The position numbers and the translations under genes are program-made. The notes beneath the pieces are model-generated. The model searched no databases and was not told the DNA's origin. It worked only from the letters and a program-made list of their open reading frames with translations. Positions 1 through 6,879 of a DNA stretch of 64,000 nucleotides are shown one piece after another. How positions within the stretch are numbered: position 1 is the first letter of the stretch; every line of letters begins with the position of its first letter. The stretch comes from a virus, in the IMG/VR virus record IMGVR_UViG_3300020180_000015, positions 1 through 64,000 of that record; one strand, given 5' to 3'.

Positions 1-72
1 GCCCATGACTTGGATAATGCAACTAGGGGTGATATTAAACCCTGATAGATTAATCGCCTGTTTTTTAGCCAT
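1..72 (-). CDS. Partial small hypothetical protein (cut by window edge)
   Basis: Only the first 24 codons are visible. They start at ATG (70-72) behind GGGAGAAAACGAAC and read MAKKQAINLSGF onward, with no stop before the edge. I do not recognise a family. It is the first gene downstream of the consensus promoter at 116-144, so it is probably expressed from it. Confidence 0.6.
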   Translation of the reverse strand, partial: MAKKQAINLSGFNITPSCIIQVMG

Positions 73-115
73 GTTCGTTTTCTCCCGTATCGTCTTGCAC
101 TCAATCAATATACAC

Positions 116-144
116 ATTATATCCGAAATCGGACATATTGTCAA
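116..144 (-). promoter_or_regulatory. Consensus sigma70 promoter with operator dyad
   Basis: On the minus strand TTGACA (139-144) is followed by 17 bp and TATAAT (116-121), a perfect match to the consensus. The spacer contains TCCGA-TT-TCGGA, a dyad that could bind a repressor over the promoter. Confidence 0.8.
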
Positions 145-149
145 GTAGA

Positions 150-182
150 CAAAATAAAGCCCCTATTTTCTAGGGTCTGAGG
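150..182 (-). terminator. Intrinsic terminator
   Basis: On the minus strand CAGACCCTAGAAAATAGGGG is followed by CTTTATTTTG. It is a short G/C stem with a T-rich tail, ending the transcript of the frameshifted Ala-rich gene just before the next promoter. The copy at 2265-2297 pairs better. Confidence 0.6.
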
Positions 183-266
183 GAAGGCACTTTCTAGCGT
201 CCGCGTGGGGTGACGCCTCACCCCCGCCCCCTCTCCAAATGGAGAGAGGGGAGAGCGTGGATATAA

Positions 267-886
267 TCATAGTCGCGGGAACGGACAGTTAGGAATGACT
301 TCCCGCACGATCTCCGCGATCTCTTGTCGTGCCTCTTCCGACTCCGCCGCCCGCGCCGCCACCACCGACATCACCGCTGCCGTCACCGGACATAACCAAT
401 CCGCCGCTACCTCCCCCGACAATGCCGACTCAACCGCCCGCGATACCGCACGCGCCGCCCATAGCTCCGCCGACCACCCCGCCACAGCCCGCGATACCGC
501 CAGTGCCGCCGCAGTCGAAGCCGCCGCAGTCGAAGCCGCCGCAGTCGAAGCCGCCGCCATCACTCCGACCGCCTCCAACTCCTTTAGGGTGGCTTTTCCC
601 TTTGCCCATTTCTCGGTTGTAACAACCGCTGCTCGACTGTCCTCACTCAGTAAACGCCACACTACACCTCCGGCGATCTTTCGGATGATGAGGCACGATA
701 TAAGGGCTAATTGTTCCGGTGTGAGCGCACCGATAAGTCGTGCTACCCACAACATTTGTGGCCCGTCTGTCCACCCGTTCCATGCCTTCTGGGGGGTTCA
801 AAATTGCCCTCTCGCAACCACTTGGTTTCTGCCGATGATGTTCCGTACATTTCGATGAACTTCTCAATCCAACCCATGTTATTCAT
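267..886 (-). pseudogene. Ala-rich paralogue A (Imm5-like?), frameshifted
   Basis: Translation should begin at ATG 884-886 behind the shared leader hairpin and reads MNNMGWIEKFIEMYGTSSAE, matching the paralogue at 6880-7605. Near 795-800 one base is missing against that paralogue (GAACCCCCCAG where GAAACnCCCCAG is expected). After it the frame shifts to the 162-residue Ala-rich body ending at 267. The rest is intact: ...MLWVARLIGALTPEQLAL, an Ala/Val-rich middle and C-terminal EIAEIVREVIPNCPF. A 15-bp repeat (511-555) encodes TAAAS units. The N-terminal pattern (W...PQxAW...GxxMLWL) recalls the Imm5-like putative immunity family; this is from memory and unsearched. It is either a decaying copy or a sequencing error in a C run. 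Confidence 0.6.
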
Positions 887-894
887 TTCTTTCT

Positions 895-908
895 GCCCCT
901 TACGGGGC
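895..908 (-). promoter_or_regulatory. Leader hairpin 1 (GCCCC/GGGGC)
   Basis: On the minus strand GCCCC-GTAA-GGGGC is followed by AGAAAGAA and the start codon of the frameshifted paralogue. It is one of nine copies in this arm. Loop bases vary while the stem is kept. Confidence 0.7.
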
Positions 909-945
909 TGATTGTTGACGAGATGCTCCCGTCACGCTAATTACA

Positions 946-1572
946 CTACAAATTGTAAGCGGTTGGGGAAAGCGGTTTCGCCTTTCGTTGATAAATTACG
1001 TCCTCGCTATATACCCCGTCCCAATTGGGCGGGTCTCCCTGATACACCTCGTCCCATTCGCGATACATGAGATCGTAGAACTCGTCATTGGCAGTGCAAC
1101 CGCCTTTACCTTCTCCCACGTAAAAAATGAAATCGCCCGTGAAAGACCTAACGGCTTGATAAGCCGCGTCGCTTTCGTTGGGTATCCAGCACATAAATAA
1201 ATCACGATCTGGAAATTCCCTTATTTTGCGCTCATCCCCTTCTTTCACTTCTGCCCAATTCCCACCAGCGTAATGATTCTGATACGGTGCGATGTCGAAC
1301 GCTAGAACATCAACCCCGAACTGGGATAGATAATGCTTCCAGTATCCTGTTCCCGCACCGATCTCGATGAGGGACACAGAACGCTTGGCGATCTCGACGG
1401 CAAATTCATGCGTTGGGATACTCCACGCGAAGCGGCGAACTAATGCGAGTCTGTCTTCATAAACGCTCACCTCTTCGTCGCTGCGGATTAGCGCCGCGCC
1501 GTACTCATTTGCAATCTCGCCAAAAGGTGGGACTACGATTCGGTCAAGGTATCTACAGTGCGGACGACTCAT
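946..1572 (-). CDS. Class I SAM-dependent methyltransferase-like protein
   Basis: The 208-residue protein has a Rossmann motif I, LIEIGAGTGYW (about residues 69-79), followed by acidic motif-II-like VLAFDIAPY. This is the signature of class I methyltransferases. No DPPY, SPPY or PCQ catalytic motif is present, so DNA base methylation is not indicated and the substrate could be a protein, RNA or small molecule. The start at 1572 follows leader hairpin 2. It lies among single-gene accessory units, suggesting a moron-type function such as host modification or defence avoidance. The family call is fairly sure; the role is unknown. Confidence 0.65.
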   Translation of the reverse strand: MSRPHCRYLDRIVVPPFGEIANEYGAALIRSDEEVSVYEDRLALVRRFAWSIPTHEFAVEIAKRSVSLIEIGAGTGYWKHYLSQFGVDVLAFDIAPYQNHYAGGNWAEVKEGDERKIREFPDRDLFMCWIPNESDAAYQAVRSFTGDFIFYVGEGKGGCTANDEFYDLMYREWDEVYQGDPPNWDGVYSEDVIYQRKAKPLSPTAYNL

Positions 1573-1589
1573 GTTATTCAGTTCTTTCT

Positions 1590-1603
1590 GCCCCTTTCGG
1601 GGC
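1590..1603 (-). promoter_or_regulatory. Leader hairpin 2
   Basis: GCCCC-GAAA-GGGGC (minus strand), followed by AGAAAGAACTGAATAAC and the ATG of the methyltransferase-like gene. The upstream flank has a second short hairpin, GCGTC-cgcca-GACGC. Confidence 0.7.
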
Positions 1604-1632
1604 TAATTGTTGGCGTCTGGCGGACGCTTCGC

Positions 1633-1839
1633 TTATTTCCCCCAGTTGGGGTTGCCGACTTTGCGCGGCGGCGTGTCAATCCACGCCTGAAAGTCGTCCC
1701 GCGTAACTGCCCACGCAGTTCCTATTTTAGTTCCGCGTAGCCGTCCTCTCTCAATCGCACGCTTAACTTGATTCGCTGAGACAGCGCGCCCCATCGAACC
1801 AGACAGCGCGGCAGCGGTCTTTACACTGAGTATTTCCAT
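1633..1839 (-). CDS. Small HTH (excisionase/MerR-like) DNA-binding protein
   Basis: The 68-residue protein contains a winged-helix style segment, TAAALSGSMGRAVSANQVKR...IERGRLRGTKIG, ending in VTRDDFQAWI. That layout (helix-turn-helix, KIG wing, then a WL/WI helix) is typical of excisionase-like domains. The tail FQAWIDTPPR resembles FQAWMANPRR at the end of the protein encoded at 3353-3778, so the two share a domain. The start has AGGGGACAA upstream. It may regulate neighbouring accessory units or act as a recombination directionality factor; no integrase is visible. Confidence 0.6.
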   Translation of the reverse strand: MEILSVKTAAALSGSMGRAVSANQVKRAIERGRLRGTKIGTAWAVTRDDFQAWIDTPPRKVGNPNWGK

Positions 1840-1911
1840 TTGTCCCCTAGTGTCCCTGTCTCCTCAGTGGCGGGTGGGTATCCGCCAGACCCCCGAAGGG
1901 GTTTCGACTAT

Positions 1912-2193
1912 CTAGTCAATGCTGCTTTGCAGACACACCCAGTTATCGTCAATGCTGTTTTTCAGCAGTTGGATGTACGCCGCATAAATCGGGTTTTCAA
2001 ACTTGGTTTCAAACCGAGTAAAGCCGCGCCGTGCTGCGCCCATATACGCGCTTCTTAACGATGTCGGGATCACGCACGCTTTGAACGTTACGTAATTACC
2101 GATCTGTAAGTTGGATGCTCCCAACTTACGTAACATCCCGGCGTCCTGTCCCACACCAAACCCAAATTCCGTAGTCCGTTCAATTTCGCTCAT
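1912..2193 (-). CDS. Hypothetical protein, 93 aa
   Basis: I do not recognise this protein. It starts at ATG 2193 with a good Shine-Dalgarno (AGGAGACGAGTAA). It is the first gene after the promoter at 2232-2260. The sequence is mixed alpha/beta in character with one Cys (KACVIPTSLR) and an aromatic C-terminal half, and has no membrane segment. Confidence 0.6.
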   Translation of the reverse strand: MSEIERTTEFGFGVGQDAGMLRKLGASNLQIGNYVTFKACVIPTSLRSAYMGAARRGFTRFETKFENPIYAAYIQLLKNSIDDNWVCLQSSID

Positions 2194-2231
2194 TTACTCG
2201 TCTCCTAGTCTTGCACTCAATCAATATACAC

Positions 2232-2260
2232 ATTATATCCGACATCGGACATATTGTCAA
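2232..2260 (-). promoter_or_regulatory. Consensus sigma70 promoter with operator dyad
   Basis: Minus strand: TTGACA (2255-2260), 17-bp spacer, TATAAT (2232-2237). The spacer holds the TCCGA/TCGGA dyad. It drives the 93-aa gene and probably the genes below it. Confidence 0.8.
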
Positions 2261-2264
2261 GTAG

Positions 2265-2297
2265 ACAAAATAAAGCCCCTATTTTCTAGGGGCTGAG
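2265..2297 (-). terminator. Intrinsic terminator
   Basis: Minus strand AGCCCCTAGAAAATAGGGGCT followed by TTATTTTG: a 7-8 bp stem plus T-rich tail. It sits about 140 bp after the stop of the 284-aa gene and just before the next promoter. Confidence 0.75.
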
Positions 2298-2439
2298 GGA
2301 AGGCGCTTTCTACGATCCTACGTAGGGTGACGCCTCACCCCCGACCCCTCTCCCAGAAGCAGGAGAGGGGAGACAAGCGGCTTACGAACGGCTGCCCCGG
2401 CGCGGCTGACTAATCAACGTAAGGGTAGGGCGATAGAGT

Positions 2440-3294
2440 TTATTCGCTGTCGGCGAAGTTGCGACGCAACTTCGCTAGTGCGGCAGCACTCAAGAGCGCC
2501 TCGTCGTCCGGCTCGTCATCGTCGTATACGATAGGCGCGAGAATCTCTTCTTGCGCCGGGCGTGGCGTGTAGGCGTCCTCGACGTACTTTTGAATATTGG
2601 CGGCGATTTCCGCCAGATCGAATGGTGTGATATCAATGTACCATTCCGCCAACTGTGTGCTGTCTGGCGAAGCTGCTTGCGCCGAACGCCACATCATGGC
2701 GACTTCGCCTAAAGTATCCACACCGTCGTCATCGGTGTGAAACACTTGCCACCCAGACGATTGTTTATCGAGACAATATCGTCCTTCCGGTAGGTCATAT
2801 GCCGGGTTTGCGGGAACTCCGAACCATTCCCCGTCCTGTTGAATGATACGCAGGATAAAATTCGCCACGCCACTCATTGATTCCCGCCACAGAAATACTT
2901 CTTTGTCAGGAGATACGAGCAGCACCTCCCAGTGATCCCCAAAGTCGTCTGCCCAATATTTGGGCGGTAAGACGGGAATATTTTGTTGAATTTTCCCGTA
3001 CCACTCACCTTCTGGCATGGCGACCAGAAAGACTTTCGGTGAGACTCCGTCTGTTGAAACTCGAACGGCGTTTTCCCAATTGCCGCTGTTCTCGATCACC
3101 ACAAGGCGGAGCGTCCCGTTTTTACTCTGCACGATTTCATTTACCGTGCTGTGTAGCTCATATGCGACAAAAGAGTCGCGTGTCCCTCCGATAATGCGGG
3201 CAATCGCTCCCGCCTCGCTTATCCGGTGATGCAGCGCATCTGCGGCTGCGTGATTGCCGTTCGCTGTCATTTCGATAAGATCAATTGTGTTCAT
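2440..3294 (-). CDS. Hypothetical protein, about 284 aa
   Basis: I do not recognise this protein. I chose ATG 3294 over 3303 because AGAAGGAA lies about 9 bases upstream of it, while 3303 overlaps the Shine-Dalgarno, and other copies of this leader use the later ATG. The N-terminus (NTIDLIEMTANGNHAAADAL) is helical, the middle is beta-rich with many Trp residues, and the C-terminus is acidic (YDDDEPDDEALL). It is cytoplasmic in character and carries leader hairpin 3. Confidence 0.6.
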   Translation of the reverse strand: MNTIDLIEMTANGNHAAADALHHRISEAGAIARIIGGTRDSFVAYELHSTVNEIVQSKNGTLRLVVIENSGNWENAVRVSTDGVSPKVFLVAMPEGEWYGKIQQNIPVLPPKYWADDFGDHWEVLLVSPDKEVFLWRESMSGVANFILRIIQQDGEWFGVPANPAYDLPEGRYCLDKQSSGWQVFHTDDDGVDTLGEVAMMWRSAQAASPDSTQLAEWYIDITPFDLAEIAANIQKYVEDAYTPRPAQEEILAPIVYDDDEPDDEALLSAAALAKLRRNFADSE

Positions 3295-3310
3295 TTTATT
3301 CATTCCTTCT

Positions 3311-3323
3311 GCCCCAATGGGGC
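3311..3323 (-). promoter_or_regulatory. Leader hairpin 3
   Basis: GCCCC-ATT-GGGGC (minus strand) followed by AGAAGGAATGAATAAA and the ATG. The flank carries the related element gcgtccgctagtcgc. Confidence 0.7.
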
Positions 3324-3352
3324 TGATTGTTGGCGACTAGCGGACGCCTCGC

Positions 3353-3778
3353 TTACGAACGGCTGCCCCGGCGCGGATTAGCCATCCACGCCTGAAAATC
3401 GCCTACGCGGATGGCGTACCGCCCCTTCGCGTCTTTTTTGGCGGGCAACTTTCCCGCATTGATTTCATCCTGGATAAAACGCCGAGTCACCCCCGCACGC
3501 TCGGCGGCGTCGGTGACGCGGATTGTCTCATCGTCAAGAAGGACGCGCCCGCTTGCCCCCCGCGATGTTTGCCAGAGCCGGAAGGCTTTTGCGGCGACTT
3601 CCGGCTGCCCGTCCGCCAGCGCGCCGAGCGCCATGCGCGCCAAACTCCACTGTCCATTCGCGGGGTAAATCACGTCCTTTGACTCTGTCCATGCCCGCGC
3701 TGCTTCGAGCAGCGCCTCCTCTGCGGGCATTTTATCCGAGAGGGCGATGAACAGCGCCCGTGCCTCTTTAATTTCCAT
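3353..3778 (-). CDS. HTH-domain protein with helical N-terminus
   Basis: I place the start at ATG 3778 (MEIKEARALF) behind CAGAAAGAGACAAC. A GTG at 3850 would add 24 residues but lies only 10 bp from the previous stop and has a hairpin (CCGCTGA/TCAGCGG, 3851-3870) in front. The N-terminal 85 residues are helical (MPAEEALLEAARAW). The C-terminal 55 residues form an excisionase-like HTH (VTDAAERAGVTRRFIQDEI) ending FQAWMANPRR, shared with the 68-aa protein at 1633-1839. It is probably a DNA-binding regulator with a fused helical domain. Confidence 0.6.
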   Translation of the reverse strand: MEIKEARALFIALSDKMPAEEALLEAARAWTESKDVIYPANGQWSLARMALGALADGQPEVAAKAFRLWQTSRGASGRVLLDDETIRVTDAAERAGVTRRFIQDEINAGKLPAKKDAKGRYAIRVGDFQAWMANPRRGSRS

Positions 3779-3860
3779 GTTGTCTCTTTCTGAGCAGTTT
3801 AACGCCATGCTCAGGGCGATATTGGATAGTTCTTCTAATGCGCCCGTCACCGCTGAGTAT

Positions 3861-4493
3861 TCAGCGGGAGTCCCCAGTGGAGAACGGACAGACAGGCATG
3901 ACTTCCCGCACGATCTCCGCGATCTCCCGTCGTGCGGCTTCCGCCATCGCCATCGCCTCCACCGCCGACACCGACACCGGCGCCCACATCGCCTCCACCG
4001 CCGACATCACCGACGCCGCCACCGCCACCGCCTCCGCCGCCTCCTCTGCCAAGGGCGTCTCATCCACCGCCACCAGCGCCGATACCGCTCGCGCGGCCCA
4101 CACTTTCGACGCCCTTGATTGCCAGTCCTCATCCGCGCTCGCGTCCACCGCCGATGCGCACCACGCCGCTGCAACCATCGCAGCTTGTACTTCCGCTAGG
4201 CTGGCGTTGCCAGCCAACCATTTCTCGGTTGCAACAACCGCTGCCCGGCTGTCCTCGCTCAGTAAACGCCAGACTCCGCTGATTTTTCGGACTATGAGAC
4301 ATGAGATAAGGGCTGATTGTTCCGGTGTGAGCGCGTCGAGTTTGGACAAGAGCCACAGCATTTGCTCTCCGTCTTGCCACTCAGTCCATGCATTCTGCGG
4401 TGATACGAACCCACCTGCCCGCAGCAAGGTTGCTGCTTTCGGGCAGACATCGTATTCTTTGATAAACTCTTCGATCCAATTCATGTCCAACAT
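3861..4493 (-). CDS. Ala-rich paralogue B (Imm5-like?), 210 aa
   Basis: This is a full-length member of the four-copy family. The N-terminus MLDMNWIEEFIKEYDVCPKA is followed by PQNAWTEWQDGEQMLWLLSK and a conserved ALTPEQSALISC helix. Then comes GVWRLLSEDSRAAV, a 100-residue Ala/Val-rich helical repeat region, and C-terminal EIAEIVREVMPVCPF. The front half resembles the Imm5-like putative immunity family from memory. It may be a small toxin-immunity-like or defence-related moron, but no cognate toxin is seen nearby. The start at 4493 follows leader hairpin 4. Confidence 0.65.
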   Translation of the reverse strand: MLDMNWIEEFIKEYDVCPKAATLLRAGGFVSPQNAWTEWQDGEQMLWLLSKLDALTPEQSALISCLIVRKISGVWRLLSEDSRAAVVATEKWLAGNASLAEVQAAMVAAAWCASAVDASADEDWQSRASKVWAARAVSALVAVDETPLAEEAAEAVAVAASVMSAVEAMWAPVSVSAVEAMAMAEAARREIAEIVREVMPVCPFSTGDSR

Positions 4494-4508
4494 TGTTCAT
4501 TTCTTTCT

Positions 4509-4521
4509 GCCCCAATGGGGC
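4509..4521 (-). promoter_or_regulatory. Leader hairpin 4
   Basis: GCCCC-ATT-GGGGC (minus strand) before AGAAAGAAATGAACA and the start of paralogue B. The ATG inside the leader (GAAATGAAC) is in another frame from the gene. Confidence 0.7.
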
Positions 4522-4549
4522 TGATTTTGGCGACTGGCGGACGAAATGC

Positions 4550-5110
4550 TTACGAGCGCACATGGCGCTCGACGCGGGGTTCATTCGGCTTACGTAACAC
4601 AACATACTGTGGCGTCTCCGCCACGACCTCGTAGCCTGCCGCCAACAGCGCCGCAATTTTGCCACGTGCCGCCCCGTTGCTCACACGGGTGCGCGTTACC
4701 CATGTGTCCCCCGACACTCCGGGGTACATGACGACCCCGTCCTTATACCACCGCGTCCCACCGGGGGACGTGTGACGCAAGTCTTTCTCCGGGGGTGTCG
4801 CCCCGACGTATCTCTCTTCTTTCGACGGGAGATACGTATCTACAAATATAGATACGGTTTCCCCCTTTGCCAGCCGCCGCTTGACCTCATCGTCCGCCCA
4901 TGCGCGGACGGACGATTTTTTCACAACCATCGGGATCGCGCACTGAGCGCGTATCGACCCCGCCCCACGCGGGAAAGGTCTGACATGCCCGCCCACCGTT
5001 TCGGCGGCAGTGCCATAATCCTCATCGATTATGTCTCCCGCTAAAGCAGTATCCTCCTGGATCGCCCATACAAGGCGATCCAGTTCTGTTGCATGACTCT
5101 TGTAACCCAT
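4550..5110 (-). CDS. Hypothetical protein, 186 aa
   Basis: I do not recognise this protein. The start is ATG 5110 (MGYKSHATELDRL) behind AGAGGGAACGAACAAC in leader 5; an upstream extension would run through the leader. It has a helical N-terminus, a basic middle (VVKKSSVRAWADDEVKRRL) and a beta-rich C-terminal half (GVVMYPGVSGDTWVTRTRV...GYEVVAETPQYVVLRK). No Cys motifs or membrane segment are present. Confidence 0.6.
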   Translation of the reverse strand: MGYKSHATELDRLVWAIQEDTALAGDIIDEDYGTAAETVGGHVRPFPRGAGSIRAQCAIPMVVKKSSVRAWADDEVKRRLAKGETVSIFVDTYLPSKEERYVGATPPEKDLRHTSPGGTRWYKDGVVMYPGVSGDTWVTRTRVSNGAARGKIAALLAAGYEVVAETPQYVVLRKPNEPRVERHVRS

Positions 5111-5126
5111 GTTGTTCGTTCCCTCT

Positions 5127-5140
5127 GCCCCTCGCGGGGC
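5127..5140 (-). promoter_or_regulatory. Leader hairpin 5
   Basis: GCCCC-GCGA-GGGGC (minus strand) followed by AGAGGGAACGAACAAC-ATG. The flank carries GCGTC-cgcca-GACGC. Confidence 0.7.
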
Positions 5141-5261
5141 TGATTTTGGCGTCTGGCGGACGCCTCGCTTATTGCGATACAATGGGGGGCGGCTGAGAAG
5201 ACACCGCCCCAGTTTCCACCCCTCTCCTAAGCCGAAAACTTAGGAGAGGGCTTTCTGGGAT

Positions 5262-5480
5262 TTAGGAGCGGCGCTCGAAATTGCTACGCGCCGCGCTTTC
5301 CAGGCTGAGATTTGCCGACTTCACCCACTCCGGGCTCCCGTCAGCCGCTTCGTAGGGGATGAAGCTATCCCCCTTGATGCGACTAGGGGCAAACGCCCTG
5401 ATGAAAAATTCACCGGGCGCAGATTGCGCCACAATCATCCGATTACCATCTGTCCATTTATTGCGGTATTTACTTTTCAT
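5262..5480 (-). CDS. Hypothetical small protein, 72 aa
   Basis: I do not recognise this protein. ATG 5480 (MKSKYRNKWTDGNR) has AGGAG seven bases upstream. It is the first gene after the promoter at 5514-5543. The composition is basic and aromatic, with a beta-rich centre (GEFFIRAFAPSRI) and a helical end. An AAAACTTAGGAGAGGG-type hairpin (5224-5250) follows the stop. Confidence 0.6.
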   Translation of the reverse strand: MKSKYRNKWTDGNRMIVAQSAPGEFFIRAFAPSRIKGDSFIPYEAADGSPEWVKSANLSLESAARSNFERRS

Positions 5481-5513
5481 CTCAAACTCCTCAATCACTC
5501 AATCAATAACACC

Positions 5514-5543
5514 ATTATACTCCTAAAAACTTGTGAGTGTCAA
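5514..5543 (-). promoter_or_regulatory. Sigma70 promoter
   Basis: Minus strand TTGACA (5538-5543), 18-bp spacer, TATAAT (5514-5519). It is related to the promoters at 116 and 2232 but lacks the TCCGA/TCGGA dyad, so it may be regulated differently. Confidence 0.75.
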
Positions 5544-5552
5544 GTAGGCAAA

Positions 5553-5582
5553 ATAAAGCCCCCCTAGAAAAAGGGGGCTGAG
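5553..5582 (-). terminator. Intrinsic terminator overlapping a gene end
   Basis: Minus strand AGCCCCC-tttttcta-GGGGGGCT followed by TTATTTTG. The 5' side begins just past the stop at 5564, so the last codons of the 70-aa gene lie at the stem. Confidence 0.75.
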
Positions 5583-5776
5583 GGAATGCACTTTCTAGCG
5601 GCGGCGTGGGCGGCAAGCTGCTCGACGGCTTTGGCATATTCAGCGATGGCAAGCTCGCTTCTATCTAGCGCCGCCGCAGACCGTGTGTCCTTGTATGCAT
5701 AAAACGCATCCACGGCGGCTTCCAACAATTCGTCGGCTTTGTCCCTTAGTTCTTCAATTGCTGTCATGTCTAACAT
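5564..5776 (-). CDS. Hypothetical helical small protein, 70 aa
   Basis: I do not recognise a family. ATG 5776 (MLDMTAIEELRDKADELLEAA) follows AGAAGGAAACACGTT of leader 6. The protein is almost entirely alpha-helical and Ala-rich (AIAEYAKAVEQLAAHAAARK). Its MLDM start resembles that of the Ala-rich paralogues, but the body does not align. Confidence 0.55.
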   Translation of the reverse strand: MLDMTAIEELRDKADELLEAAVDAFYAYKDTRSAAALDRSELAIAEYAKAVEQLAAHAAARKCIPSAPFF

Positions 5777-5791
5777 AACGTGTTTCCTTCT

Positions 5792-5804
5792 GCCCTTTCG
5801 GGGC
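5792..5804 (-). promoter_or_regulatory. Leader hairpin 6
   Basis: A slightly shortened copy, GCCCC-GAAA-GGGC on the minus strand, before AGAAGGAAACACGTT-ATG. Confidence 0.6.
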
Positions 5805-5807
5805 TGA

Positions 5808-6314
5808 TTACTGGCGGACAGACATGACTTCCCGGACAATTCCTGCGATCTCTTGTTTTGCAGCCTTCGCCGCAGCGAGTGCCACTACCGCCGCCGCCTG
5901 TGGCGATGCAAACGCCAGCAGCGCCGCCGTGTTCGCCCGCACTACTGCCATCATCGCTACTTCCACCGCTACTGGCGATCCCGACAACACCGAGTCAACC
6001 GCCCGCGATACCGCCCGTGCTGCCCACAACGCCGCCGATGACTCTGACATCTCCTTACTGCCCGCTGTTTCCCGCCGCTGCACCAACAACAACAACGCTG
6101 CCGCCTCCGCCGCCTCCGCCAGCACTCCGACCGCCTCCAACTCCTTTAGGCTGGCTTTTCCGGCTATCCATTCCTCAATTGTTTCAATAGCTGATTTGCT
6201 AGGCTTGCTCAGAAAACGCCATGCCACACACCCGTCGATTTCTCGGATGACTCGACACGAGATAAGGGCTAATTGTTCCGCTGTGAGCGCGTTGGAATTC
6301 TCAAAAGCGTTCAT
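5808..6314 (-). CDS. Ala-rich paralogue C (N-terminally short), 168 aa
   Basis: ATG 6314 (MNAFENSNALTAEQLALISC) follows leader 7. Compared with paralogues B and D it lacks the first 40-odd residues (the NWxExF and AWxxxxxGxxML part) and begins directly at the ALTAEQLAL helix. It keeps CVAWRFLSKPSK, the SSAALWAARAVSRAVDSVLSG block shared with paralogue A, the Ala-rich repeats and IAGIVREVM at the end. The stop lies within leader 6. The missing N-terminus may make it a variant or a decaying copy. Confidence 0.6.
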   Translation of the reverse strand: MNAFENSNALTAEQLALISCRVIREIDGCVAWRFLSKPSKSAIETIEEWIAGKASLKELEAVGVLAEAAEAAALLLLVQRRETAGSKEMSESSAALWAARAVSRAVDSVLSGSPVAVEVAMMAVVRANTAALLAFASPQAAAVVALAAAKAAKQEIAGIVREVMSVRQ

Positions 6315-6329
6315 GCTGTGTTTCCTTCT

Positions 6330-6343
6330 GCCCCTTACGGGGC
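6330..6343 (-). promoter_or_regulatory. Leader hairpin 7
   Basis: GCCCC-GTAA-GGGGC (minus strand), then AGAAGGAAACACAGC-ATG. The upstream flank is the second hairpin type, GACGGG-CGCATT-CCCGTC. Confidence 0.7.
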
Positions 6344-6402
6344 TGATTGTTGACGGGAATGCGCCCGTCACGCTTTGGCTCAATAGAGGGTGGGGCGGTG
6401 AA

Positions 6403-6810
6403 TTATTCGGGGTCGGCGAACAGTTTGCGATTGCGAACTTTCGCAAGCATTCTCGCGCCCGCCAGCGCAATCGTGAGCGCCTCTTCGCGTTCGGCGGCAG
6501 ACTTATTGTACGCTGCCATTGCCCGATCAGATTCGCGCATCCATTGACCCAACGCGGCGCTGGAGCGTGCATTGAGTTCGAAGAGCGCCGCCTCGAATAG
6601 CGGAGCGAGGAGAACAAACGCCGCCGCAATCGCGTCGCCGAGTGATTTAGCAATCTGCTCAGTCTCATCGCCGTATGTATCCGCCGCCGCTTTACCAGCA
6701 ATGACGGCGCTCCCACGCAGGGACGCAACATCGAGAATCATCTCGTCGATCTCAATTGCCAAGTCTTCGAGGACACGTGCATTCGTGGTCATCTTCTCAA
6801 AAGTGTTCAT
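6403..6810 (-). CDS. Hypothetical helical protein, 135 aa
   Basis: I do not recognise this protein. ATG 6810 (MNTFEKMTTNARVLEDLAIE) lies behind leader 8. It is all-helical with heptad-like Leu/Ala spacing and a hydrophobic centre (LGDAIAAAFVLLAPLFEAALFEL) that is amphipathic, not clearly transmembrane. The C-terminus is basic (MLAKVRNRKLFADPE). Confidence 0.55.
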   Translation of the reverse strand: MNTFEKMTTNARVLEDLAIEIDEMILDVASLRGSAVIAGKAAADTYGDETEQIAKSLGDAIAAAFVLLAPLFEAALFELNARSSAALGQWMRESDRAMAAYNKSAAEREEALTIALAGARMLAKVRNRKLFADPE

Positions 6811-6826
6811 TTTATTCGTTCCTTCT

Positions 6827-6840
6827 GCCCCTCACGGGGC
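6827..6840 (-). promoter_or_regulatory. Leader hairpin 8
   Basis: GCCCC-GTGA-GGGGC (minus strand), then AGAAGGAACGAATAAA-ATG. The flank is GACGGG-CGCATC-CCGTC. Confidence 0.7.
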
Positions 6841-6879
6841 TGATTGTTGACGGTGATGCGCCCGTCACGCTGATTCGTG

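Larger units (their letters stand above)
92..253 (-). repeat. 160-bp terminator-promoter repeat, copy 1
   Basis: This segment is nearly identical to 2208-2372. Read on the minus strand both copies hold a terminator hairpin, then a consensus promoter with a dyad in its spacer, then the start of the next gene. It fills the gene-free stretch 73-266. A third, more diverged version with its own spacer lies at about 5490-5585. The repeat works as a portable unit boundary for the minus-strand accessory genes. Confidence 0.8.
2208..2372 (-). repeat. 160-bp terminator-promoter repeat, copy 2
   Basis: Near-identical to 92-253. It fills most of the gene-free stretch 2194-2439. The spacer dyad here is TCCGA-TG-TCGGA instead of TCCGA-TT-TCGGA, so the dyad arms are conserved while the centre varies. 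Confidence 0.8.

Noticed and set aside
295-858. Plus-strand Ala/Thr- and Pro-rich frames opposite the Ala-rich paralogues (also near 3838-4524, 5824-6600, 6942-7435)
   Set aside because: They are reading-frame shadows caused by GCC/GGC-rich codons of the true minus-strand genes. They lack ribosome sites and disagree among paralogues.
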